Source: Reticulitermes lucifugus (taxonomy: Eukaryota > Arthropoda > Insecta > Blattodea > Rhinotermitidae). From it: a stretch of DNA of 26,203 nt. The stretch is taken from positions 1-26,203 of the forward strand of contig JAKCWW010008459.1 in the NCBI GenBank assembly GCA_026260175.1, read 5' to 3'. This document shows, one piece after another, positions 1-11,000 of this stretch. Every line of letters begins with the position of its first letter. Position 1 is the stretch's first letter. A model generated the notes under the pieces. That model saw only the letters and a list, made by a program, of their open reading frames with translations, was not told where the DNA came from and did no database searches. A program made the position numbers and the translations under genes.

Positions 1-549
1 CTGTGCGCCCGAGAAGAATATATTGAATCATGTCGCCGCGAAAGTTTTAAAACTTATATTAACCAACCCTTTGGACAGACTTGGTGGTGTGAGAGGATGC
101 ACCATCACAATTAACCAGAAACTCCCCATTTCAACATTCTCAGGATGTCTTTCTTCCAGTATTGAAGCACATCTCTGTAACACTGCTAACAGATGGTATG
201 GCCCAGAGTGACAGTTTTGTATTGCACAATCCCGTTGTAATTGAATGAATGACCACTGACGACGACGTACATCTTACACATAAGTTTGTCCACTTACAAA
301 CCTTAAAACCTCCTGTATGTTTGTGCTTTTAGTAAAGAATCTTTTCTGAAGGATGTTCATAACATGTCATATTTCAGAATCATGATTTACCATGCTTGAA
401 AAAAAATTGATGCAAACTCTTTGTGCTCTTCAACTGTTCATTTTAAAAGGTTGCAAAGCACACTACATGAATATGTACAGTAGTCTCTTGGTTATCTGGT
501 CTATATGGGGGGATGGGTGGTCCAGATTACCTGGAAATCCAGATTGTTT

Positions 550-598
550 TGTATGTTACCTATACCATTATACCATTCCATGGTATAGGTAACATACA
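550..598. repeat. 18-bp perfect inverted repeat
   Basis: Arms 550-567 and 581-598 are exact reverse complements (TGTATGTTACCTATACCA) around a 13-nt loop that is itself partly palindromic. It could be a remnant of a small foldback element. The stem is too short for a typical microRNA precursor. Confidence 0.85.
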
Positions 599-660
599 GA
601 AGAATCATCACTCAAAGCTAAAATATAACTCTTTACAGCCTAAATACTGCAATTAAAGGA

Positions 661-662
<2 letters not shown>

Positions 663-698
<36 letters not shown>
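663..698. repeat. (AAT)n microsatellite
   Basis: About twelve uninterrupted ATA/AAT units. Confidence 0.95.
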
Positions 699-857
699 GA
701 ACATTTTGTCGCTATCACTTCACTGTAATTGCAAAATAAGAGAGCTATGACACTCAAAGAGATCACATCCTTACTGCTGAGGAGTTAAAGACTGCCTGTT
801 TTCCCGCTTCACCCATGCCACCAATCTCGGAATACGGGTTGTCTCAGTTTTCCTTCC

Positions 858-884
858 GGTGATCCGTGCCATGACCGGATCACC
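858..884. repeat. 9-bp inverted repeat in a CpG-containing patch
   Basis: GGTGATCCG at 858-866 pairs with CGGATCACC at 876-884 across a 9-nt spacer. The surrounding 780-905 stretch differs in composition from its AT-rich flanks, which suggests inserted repeat DNA of unknown family. Confidence 0.55.
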
Positions 885-1169
885 AGGGGGAAAAGAGGGC
901 TACAGTTGGCACAAAATTTTCTGCATTACCTGGCAATCTAGAATACTGAGGAACTACTGTATACAATATCAGTAAACAGCTTCAATGTGACAGAAGAAGC
1001 TTAGTACAGTATATGTGAGATAAATTACTTGCAGAATTATTACCACCTAGCCAAAAGGCATAGTGTTACTTGTAGCACATTAATACAGCATTCTCACAAC
1101 TTTTGGAGTTGGACTGATTATTCATATAAGTTTACCTGAAGGTTGAAATTTTAAAATTCTGAAAGCATT

Positions 1170-2095
1170 TCACTTCTTATCTTTAACTGCTGACTGTTTT
1201 TCCATATGCAGAGAGATTATGGATGGCATGTGGACAGCAGTATCAACATGACATGCAAGTTCAGACTCACTGTCAGAGGCAGTTTGTATAAATGTTGCCT
1301 CATTCCCCAGTGTACTGGATAGAACATACTGATAGGTAGTGCCAGGTTGAAGGGTTGCTGCCAGTTGCTCCACAATACTCTGGTCTGTAGGTAAAGTAAT
1401 GTACTGACTACAACGACCAGTTACCAGGATTGGAGTGCCCTGATTGAATGAAGCTAATATTTCAGCATTGCGTAAACTGTCATCAACATTACCTTCTCGC
1501 ATTGATGAGTTTGGAACATAAACTAACACTGGCTCAGTTTCATCTCGTTCATATGAAGATACTAGTTGCCCTTCCTTCTCACAACCTTCCTTCAATTCTT
1601 TGGACCTGTTAACTGGTTCTCGACATGCTGTTGATATGTCTTTTGATTTTTGAAACTGCTGGTCTAACTTTCTTACTTCCTTAGAACCTGAGTTCTGATT
1701 ATCTAGTGACAACATAAATGATTCATGTTGAAGGAGATCAGCAGTGGCATGAAGACTGTCTGTTTCTAACATGTTGACTGCCTTCTGTCGCTGACAGCTT
1801 TCCAACTCTGAAACCAGACTGTTTGCAGTAACTGAAACAATACTTGAAAGAACTGTTTCTTGGGATTGGTGTTGCCTCATGTGACTTCTCCAAGAATCCT
1901 CTCGGACGAATGCTGCATCACAAGATGTACATTTGTATGATTTGTAGCAGAATGGCTTGGAGTGAGCTATGGACTTTGGCACATTACGAGTGGAAGACCC
2001 AACTTTTCCTGCCATTGGTTCTTTTGAAGCACTTTTTCCTTTTCTAGGAACTCTCAAATCAGGATGTTTCTTCTTTACGTGAGCCTTAAGGATTC
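1170..2095 (-). CDS. Zfp64: Zfp64-like last coding exon, fingers 10 (end) and 11, C-terminal tail
   Basis: The exon starts after TTTGGATTTCAG and runs 926 nt to a stop. It completes finger 10 ([10 protein letters not shown]), then gives a basic spacer (RVPRKGK) and the isolated finger 11 (C632/C635/H648/H652, REDSWRSH). A tail of about 230 residues follows, rich in Ser, Gln, Thr and Glu. I could not assign the tail. I saw no AATAAA or ATTAAA on the minus strand between the stop and the left edge, so the poly(A) site is unknown. Confidence 0.92.
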
Positions 2096-5000
2096 CTGAA
2101 ATCCAAAAATAATAAAATCTTTCAAATCGGTTTCTAGCTTGCTTGTTGGCAGTTGTACAGCCACACTGCATTCATATTTATGTTCATCAGTATGATAAAG
2201 ACATATTTTTTAACGCTCTGAGGACTAGTATTTAGAAATGTTCAAACTCATCCTGCTAATTGTCCCATAACAACAGAGTAGCTCAAAACATACTGTTTAT
2301 GGTAGTAGGTGGGGACATGGGGAAGACTGAAACAGGGTTATACCACCTCATCGCACCTTCTCACTTGAGATACTGGTTAGTATCTTATTCCTGCATACTG
2401 ATGTACCTCCAGTGCCTCTGTTACTGCAGTTCAGTACAGCATGACAAACACTCAACAATACCATAACATAACATCAGCATCAAGAGTGAATTAATTAATT
2501 AGTGTTCTTAAATTCAACAATTCATTATAATTCAGTGCTCTTAAAATATAGAATTCAGTAGAGCTAAATAAAATAACCAAATAAATTTATTCACTAGTAA
2601 TAAATAAAATTAATGACAAAGTTAGCTGTCAGTAGTGATTAGACTATGGGGCCAGATGGCCGGAATATACAGGGATTTTCTCTTCACTGTCACACCTAGA
2701 ATGGATCTGTGACTTACGCACCCTCTTATTCAATGGGTTCTTGGGGTTTTTCCTCCAAAGATAAAGTATCCAGGACATTAAGCTGACCACCCACCTTCAG
2801 TGAAAAGTGAAGTTAAAAAAAATGTGGAACTATACCTCCACTCCCCCTATGTCTTCATGGTGCAATACTTAATTAAGCACTGGGTCAACTTTATGTTCAC
2901 CTTTTCTATGACACAGTTAGTGTTAAAGTCAGTAAGAACATAAATATTTTCCTATACATGCTGAAGTCTACACAGCTTACCCTGCTGCCTGCATGTGTAT
3001 TGACAATGTTTGCAAGAAAAAGGTTTGTCTTTTGTGTGTATTCTCAGGTGGCTCTTCATACTTGCAGTGCTAATACAGGTGTAGGCACAGACTCCACACT
3101 TTAGCACCTCATCTAAAACAAAATTGTAACAGAAGCAGATATAAAGCTGAACGCACCAAGAAAGGGCCAGGCACACCAAAATTTTAAGTAATAACATTAT
3201 TTTTCCAAAATCAGCTACTGAGAAAGAGAATTTTTTTATACCTGATAGTTGAATAAATATAACATTAAAGTATGTCACCTTCGAATTACTTTCAAAGCTG
3301 AATGTCACATCAGAGATGAAAAGTGAAAGACCAAATAATCAAAACGACTTAAAATCAACGAAACAAACCAGCATGGATCTTCTCATGCTCCTTTGAAGCT
3401 CTTTTTGATGTAGATACATGACTACATGTATTGCATGGAATGGATTTCGCTTCAGTGTGATTAAGCCGTAGGTGGACTCGAAGATTTGCTGAAACAACAT
3501 ATTAATTTATTAACTGTTATTGTCTAGGAATAAGTGGCTTCAAATATCCCAGTACAACAGGATGAAGGCCAACTTGTTAATCTGGAGGGGAGAGGTACTG
3601 GTATTAGTACTGAATTAATACAAGCTTGGCCAGCTACAGCATGCACACATGCCACTGTAACAGTGCAGTTCAGTGAATGACAAAATGGACGAAGGTCATG
3701 TAATCCAACTCCCCTTCAATTATCACAGGAACATTACGCTCAGAGAAACTTTGATTTTGATAAACTGAAGGCACCAAGAAGCCATGATACAAACCATTCC
3801 CCCCCCACCAAACCGACAGAATCACCCGAAGGGGTGGTGGGGGGGAATAAAGAGGAAAATACGTCAGAATTTTGCAGCCTGTGAAAGTATGGACACCTCT
3901 TCCACCACATAAAATCGGAGAAAATACCTGACACAAGACCTACACCATTTGCACCTACTGCAATTTGGCACCTGTCTCGGGAATAATTATCAATGGCTTC
4001 CCAGTCTGTGCCATGTAAACATATGTGACAGAAATGAGAAATGCATACAAAACATTGGACAGACAGCTTAAAAGGAAGAGACCACTTGCAATACCTATGT
4101 ACAGATTGTAAAGGTAAAGTCGTCCCTTTATACGCCATAAAAGCATATAGGAGTGGAGGTATAGCTCCACTCATTCTTAACCTTAGCATGGTATAAAGGT
4201 GAATGGTCAGCTTCACAAGTTGGCCACTTTACTCCCGGGGAAGGAGCCTCTGGTACCCACTGAGTAGGAGGTGGATTGGCCACAGGGTCACTCTGGACAC
4301 CACTAGAGAACAGAAAAATCTCTTGCCTCTTCCAGGATTTGAACCCTGGATCGTCCAGCCCACAGCCTAGTCACTAAGCTGACTACATTACCCCGGCTCC
4401 CCTTTGTATAAATGGGAGGATAAAATTGGCATGAATCATAAAGAAACATGGTGGAAGATTGTGGACTGGAGTCGTTTGTATCAGGATGGGGGCACATTGT
4501 GAGCTCTTGTGCAAAACTTTGGGTTCCATATGTAGCAGGGCATTTCTTGAACAACTGAGTAAATTTCATTTCTCAAGGAGGTCTCTGCTTCATGAAATTA
4601 GTTTAATTTTTTAAACATAAATAATTTTATGGCAAACTTTCATGTAAAAATTTCATATCTCAATGAGGACTAATTTTATGTGATATATCATTTATCTTAT
4701 GTACCGTGAAGTTGAAAAATATGATTCTACTTCTATTTCATTTTAATTTCATGTAGTCTGTACTGAACGCACACAGATTAAATGAAATTTACTTCATACT
4801 TTTAATGCAAATCCTCAATATCAAATTTACTTTAAATCCATTCATTTATACAAATACAGCAAGTCATGGAAAAACGGACACAACCTCCACACTGAAAATT
4901 CACTTTTATGTACTTCATGCAAAGCACACACACACACAATATATATATATATATATATATATATTTCACACTTCTAGTAGCTTATGGCTGTAAGGTCTGA

Positions 5001-8000
5001 GGTTTCATGCTGGATAAGAGTAACACTGTCTTCTGGGTTATGATATTGAATAGTTTCATAGGTGAGTAGCAACATGTAAAGATGATCTTCAAAACATGGT
5101 ACTCACGTACCAGATTATAATCAGTGTTACAACCCAGAGAAGCACAGTGTGTGAATGCTTAATATGTCTGCTTCCTATACACCCAGCCCTTCTTTCACAA
5201 CTTACTTGTGTTCCTGAAAACGTATGCATAAATCAAAAATGCAAAAATCAGAGTGATATTTCCATCAGAAATAAGGGGTTAGCATTAAAGAATGCAACCA
5301 GCCAAAGGGCATTAAATTGAAAGTGAGAGAGTACAAATTAAGAAGTGGTGTAAATTGAAAAGGTGTGTTAAAGCCAAAAAAGAGAGAGAGAGAGAGAGAG
5401 AGAAGAAAAGAAAAAGAAAAAAGAAGAAACAGAAAACACGGGCATAAAACAAGGGCTGGTGTATTCTTGAAAGTGTACATCATAACTTACGTTTACTGTC
5501 CTTTATTGCTAAGGTGTAAAAGACTCACATTTTATGGCACACTTGTAATCACAGAATTCACAGGCAAATGGTTTCTCTCCAGTATGCATTCTGGCATGCC
5601 TCTTGAGATCTGAACTTGTCTTAAATGCTGATGGACATGAATCATATGGACACACAAATGGATTATCACCTAAAAATAACCAAAATATTTTACTTCTGAC
5701 CTAAATAATCATCTAATAAACAAGTAAGTGCAGAGTCCTAGTTCAACACCTGACTTGAAGCTCCAATCCAAAAGATATCAGACATTAATTATTTCAAGGA
5801 AACACGTTCAGAAACACAGCCTAACGTGTGCACAGAGGTGCATGCTAGTGAACTCTCAGGAAGGGTACAGTTGTAATCGGTTGGGATTTATGAGAAAAAC
5901 CTTGGACTGAGGGTGACAGGCAGTCATTTGAAACAGTCAGTACAATTATTCTTTGACATTACAACAAGACAGATTCCAGAATTTTGAGAGAACAAGATTT
6001 TACATGTCTGGTAAAAGGTCAAGCTGTCCCTGTAACGCCATAAAGGCATATTGGGGAGTAAAGGTATAGCTCCACTCATTCTTAACCTTGGCACTAGACA
6101 TGGTAAGTGGTCAAATCGAACAGAAAATATATTCCCTTCACACAAGTATTTTATTTAAATTATAGAAGTTCTACAAGTGCTTTAGACTATAAGTTTCAGT
6201 CCTTATGAGCCATTTTCAAATCTTACTATTAGAACATTGATGTTATTTTCAATCTTGAACAGTTTTTTTGACTGTAGTTCAGATGTCTCGTTTATGTATC
6301 ATATGTTTTCTATGGTTATAAGAGGATGTAACTATATTAAAAGTTTACAAATAAAATATTAAGACAATATAAAATACATTATGACTACAATAAAAACTGT
6401 AAAATCAACAGTGTCAGATATCATACATAATACGTTTTTATATTAAGAATAATCAGTCACGAATCTTAATCAGCATAGCTTCTCAAGCTGTCAAGACCCT
6501 GGGAATGGGCATCCTCACTCTGCCATTACCACCTGAACTAAACAAAGCTTCACAACTAAAATCATACACAATCAAACACACTGAAATAAAAGAACAGCTA
6601 CAGTAACTTGTAACTTCTGATGCCATTCCTACCCACGGCACTGTGTTTCGATCTGAAAGGTGAAAGGGTTGGCCATAAGGTGTACATGCACATACTTGTT
6701 TTACCTGTATGGGTCCGTAAGTGTACTGTAAGTTGAGATGAATCCCTTGATCGGTATGGACATATCTGGCACCTGGAAACAAAAATGTTCAAAACATTTC
6801 AATATTCCTTCAAAGTCATATTGTGGAAGTTTTAAAAAATTGAATATGCATACGAAACATTCACAAGACATTCCACATCAATAATAAAACTTGTGAATTA
6901 TACTGGCTCTGATACTGAACAAACAAGTTCTGAGCAGAATTCACAGAGCCTATATTCCTTTTGCACGGCTTTCTAGTCCCACATATATGTTGTTGTTGTG
7001 GTTGTTGTTGTTGTTGTCATCATCGTCATCGTCGTCTGGCTTCTGTGTATGGGGTGATTGTTCTCACATCAGATATATCTGGCTTCCACTAGAAAAGGGT
7101 TGAACCATATAGACGATATCTTTATTCAAAGAAATATTGTACACCCATATCAAATATATACTCACTTGTATGGGCGTTCATCATTATGGATGCGCATATG
7201 TTTACGCAAACTGCCACTGTCTACAGTGGCATAATCACACTGGTCACAGTGATGAGGTTTTACACCTGAATGTATGCGTAAGTGCATCTGCAACTTGTCA
7301 CCTCGGCTAAATGACCTTTTACATGTTTCACAGTGGAATGGACGCTCACCTGGCAAACAGATTTATAAGTACATTGATCTTGGTCACTCATTTTTATTTC
7401 TATAAACATTTGCTTCTTTTATCAAACAAGACAGTTATTTTCAAAAACTTTATCATGTTATACATGCAAGGTGTAGGTTATTCAGTGCAAAGTATAAAAC
7501 GAAATTGTTAAGTGCACAGCCATGTTATGTAACAGTGTTACAATAAATAACAACTCTCAACCTGGACAACTTAAGAATACAGTTCACACACAAACTACAA
7601 TACATCAGAAATCAAGTCTGCTCAAATGGGTGACAGCAGCACTTGCTCTTCCTTGGGAAGTCCTCTTGACTGTTACATTCCAGTCATATGCCACAAAGAT
7701 GAAGTCACTTATCAGTCACCTCCTTAATTTTTTATGATTGTTTATTCCCTAGACCAGATCTTGAAGATGGAAGAAGGCCATCTTTGTCCATTTCTGGGTT
7801 CCTCTGTTCACACTGTAGCCAGTGGCCATCCGTAGCACCAGCCACAGCAACTGAAGCTTCAGGTAAAATGCAGTGTAGCCAGATATGTAAACTGGGCAGC
7901 AAGGACCACGCTCTGCTGCCCAACATATAGCACTACTACCCATCCCATATTGTCAGTTCATTGTTAGAAGCATTTTTCTTACTAAAGTGTCCTGTAACTA

Positions 8001-11000
8001 TTGCATAATAGCACCTGAATTTGTGTGACCATATAAACATATTGTTATTCTGTACATTATTTAAGTTACGTTCATTATTCTTTCATGCTTTCTTAGTTTG
8101 TGCAGTGTACTTTAAGCAGTGTAGATCTGTAAAACAATGAGGAATCAGTTCAATCGTCAATTGCTGTGGCCACTGCCACAGTCACTTTTGTGCACATAGA
8201 CCTTCAGGTTTTACGTGCAGGGAATTTCTTAACTAGATCAATTGCTCTCAATGAACACTTTACCATAGTGTTAGTTAAGAGGGAAACTGCATACCAAAGT
8301 ACCATGTAAATGAAGTTCTAAGGAAGTGCAGATGTAAGATAGAATCACGAAAACTAGTCATCTATATTATTGGCATTGGAATTATTCCTAGTAAGATGAG
8401 GTTGGGATGTGACACCATGCAGTTTAGTAGACAGGTACCAGTGTTTTGGAGAAATCTGCTGCTTCCAATTTCTGGGTATAAAGAAAATCGGAAACAGCAA
8501 ACTCGTAGAAAATGTTGATATATATCTACCAAACTACATGACATTACATCCTTCCAGACAGCAGTCTTCATAGTTACTGTGTGAGAACCTCAAATCTCAC
8601 ATTCCTCTTGTTGAAGAAATTAATTACTACAAGAAATAATCCAAGTAAAACTGAAAAATCAAGTGTTAACAAGAATAGTCAGTGTTGCTTTTAGGTAATT
8701 CCAGCAGAAAAAATAAGCAGTATTATATTGTAATTCAGAATTCTTGTATGCATGGACAATACTTACATTCCTATAATCATGCCAGAATAATTTCAAAATA
8801 ATTTACAATAATTCAGGTGCCAAAAGCTGGACATTTATGAACTTTCTGGATTTAAATTTTTTGTGGGTCATTCTTTTAATTAAATGTGATATAAAAATAA
8901 CTGTTCACCTATCTTTAAAACATAAACAAAAAAAGTGACACTTCTAACCACAATCATCCCACATGCCAAAAAAGCCATGCCATCTGTAATGAAAACAGCC
9001 TAGTTGTACCTGTATGTCGCCTCATGTGGCGAACTAAATCTTTCAGGTAGCATGTAGAAAAGCCACAACCATCAAATGCACAATCATGTCGCTTCTTGGC
9101 ACGTGATCTTGACATGATAGAAAGTCCTACTGCAGGTGAAGAGATGTTCGCTGTGCCTGTGGATATGGAACAAGACATGGGTGATGCAGCAAGTTTCATA
9201 TGGTCTTCAGTCACTTCTTTTCCACTTGCCTGAGCCCAGAGTTTGTCTTTTAACTCCCAGGGCACAACTTTCCTTGCTGTGTTCCCAGCAGGCAAACTTC
9301 CCTGTGTGTTTTCACTTGCTTTATTGCTACAGACATGTTTCTGTTCAGGTTCCAATTCAATTGCTACTGCTTCTCCAGGGAGATCTATGGATCGGAGGTC
9401 TAAAGATTCCCTTGACTGTGGCATAATCATTTCACTGTCCATATTTCCTAACACAAGTATGGGTGCTGCAGGAAAGAAACACACATTTAAATAATCAATG
9501 AGCCACTACATCTACAAAAAGAAGTAAATAAAAAGCACATTCCATGTAGGTTAAAAAATAGATTCTGGTACATTTCTACATAAAAACAAAATACTTTGAC
9601 AGTCTCACAAAACATAAAATAGTGCGACACTTTTTAAAAATGTGGGTGTTGCAAAATAAATCAACCAAAGCACATGTCTCAAAATTATCCTTTGAAACAT
9701 TGTGTTTACCCGTTCCTGCTTGGTTGTATTCCCATTCTCTTCCTTTTCTGTCATTTTACAAACACACCTGCCTACTATCTGTCTACCCTGTCTCTGCTCC
9801 TTCCCCTCCCACCTTTGCCATTTACAGCTAGAAACTGTGGACCTGGCTGTTGTAGTCATTATCTTATCAGCCCTTCAAGTGGCCGGTCCTTTGTCAGGTA
9901 CAAAAGGATGCTAGTTCAAATTTTTACACTAAAACTTTTTTGGGACCAGATAGTCTCATTGGATTTTATGCCACCACTTACTGTGAGCTTGTGTTTTTGT
10001 AGCTCTGCACAGTCAGTTATTTTGGTTTTGGCATGTATTTGTTCTGGACCAGAGTGTGTATTTTTTGCTGGGTGTTACTTCATGTTGTGATGTTCTGGAC
10101 TTCCCTAATAAGCCATTACCTTGTTCATTCACAAGGGCAGACAACTACATAACCTCATCTGTGTGTTCAAACCAGGAAATATTACAGATTGCCATTATTC
10201 ACTTGTTCCTGCTATCCCTTATAGTGCCCATTCCTGTTCTTTGGGTGTGTGGCCAGTGACTTTGTTTGTGGTGTCTTATTATGTTGTTTAATTAACTTTA
10301 ATCTGGTGACATATTGGTTCAACCTTTACTTGACTCGATATGTTAGGTAACCTCAGTTTGGTTCTGTTCCCTCTGTGCAGTGGGCTGATCCCTATTAGTA
10401 CAGTTTCACCTGTCAACTATGTCTCCATAGGATTGTTGATGACGTGTAGGCAGGTGGAAGCTTCACCACTGCCGCTACAATATTCCTTTCATTATGCCAT
10501 GTACTTAACGTTTTTAGCTTGTAACCGTCTGTCACGTAGTGTTAAACAAAAGTCTGCATGCCAATATTGCAATACAAAATATCACTGGATCATACAAATT
10601 TAAGACTAATGAAATACAACAGTGATTACATCACTGATGTTTGCATACTGCATGTCTAGCACCATTCAGTTGAGCTCTGATATGTTTATTATGAAATCTA
10701 AATAGCAGGCCTATGAAACAACACAGCCATGAAGCTTGCAGAATGCTGAATATTATCAATATCCACTTGTGCACAAGATGCACTGTGTTACAGTGCTGCA
10801 AAAGAACAGCAAGAGTAAAATGGAATGTACAAAAAGAAACAGGATGTGAAGGAGATAAACTTGCTTGAGAGACAAAATTGGGGGTTTATTTATGAATGTA
10901 AGGTGTGGTATGCAGAAAGGTCAAAGACAGTTGGAATATATTTCTCTTAGGAAGCATACAACTGACTATTAGAACATGGTAAAGCGTATGTAGTATGAAA

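Larger units (their letters stand above)
1..1169. other. 3' flank of the Zfp64-like gene
   Basis: No gene is supported here. The stretch presumably holds the Zfp64-like 3' UTR near 1169. It also has an AAT microsatellite and two short hairpins, listed separately. The frame at 23-211 has no family likeness I recognise. The stretch at about 780-905 is richer in CpG than its surroundings and may be a repeat remnant. Confidence 0.5.
3489..5528 (-). other. Zfp64-like intron 6
   Basis: A 2040-bp intron that splits finger 7. It contains the most complete SINE copy and two microsatellites. The frames at 3670-3936 and 3740-4216 are fortuitous and run through the SINE tail or G-runs. Confidence 0.85.

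Noticed and set aside
550-598. MicroRNA precursor
   Set aside because: An 18-bp stem with a 13-nt loop is shorter than a normal animal pre-miRNA hairpin, and no longer pairing extends outward.
1844-2047. Plus-strand frame opposite the last Zfp64-like exon
   Set aside because: It is the antisense shadow of a conserved finger exon.
3740-4216. 158-codon minus-strand frame in intron 6
   Set aside because: It runs through the SINE tail and G-rich runs and has no domain. A second frame over the same DNA is equally open.
4335-4402. Possible tRNA gene on the minus strand
   Set aside because: The A and B boxes are the head of a SINE whose body and tail follow directly. No proper acceptor stem was seen.
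5365-5613. 82-codon plus-strand frame starting at the GA repeat
   Set aside because: The start is simple-repeat sequence and the end is antisense to Zfp64-like exon 6.
7732-7943. Two minus-strand frames in Zfp64-like intron 3
   Set aside because: They overlap each other in different frames and neither resembles a known protein or a finger.
9605-10603. Overlapping frames on both strands in Zfp64-like intron 2
   Set aside because: Pyrimidine-biased composition, several mutually overlapping frames, no recognisable domain, and an intronic position.
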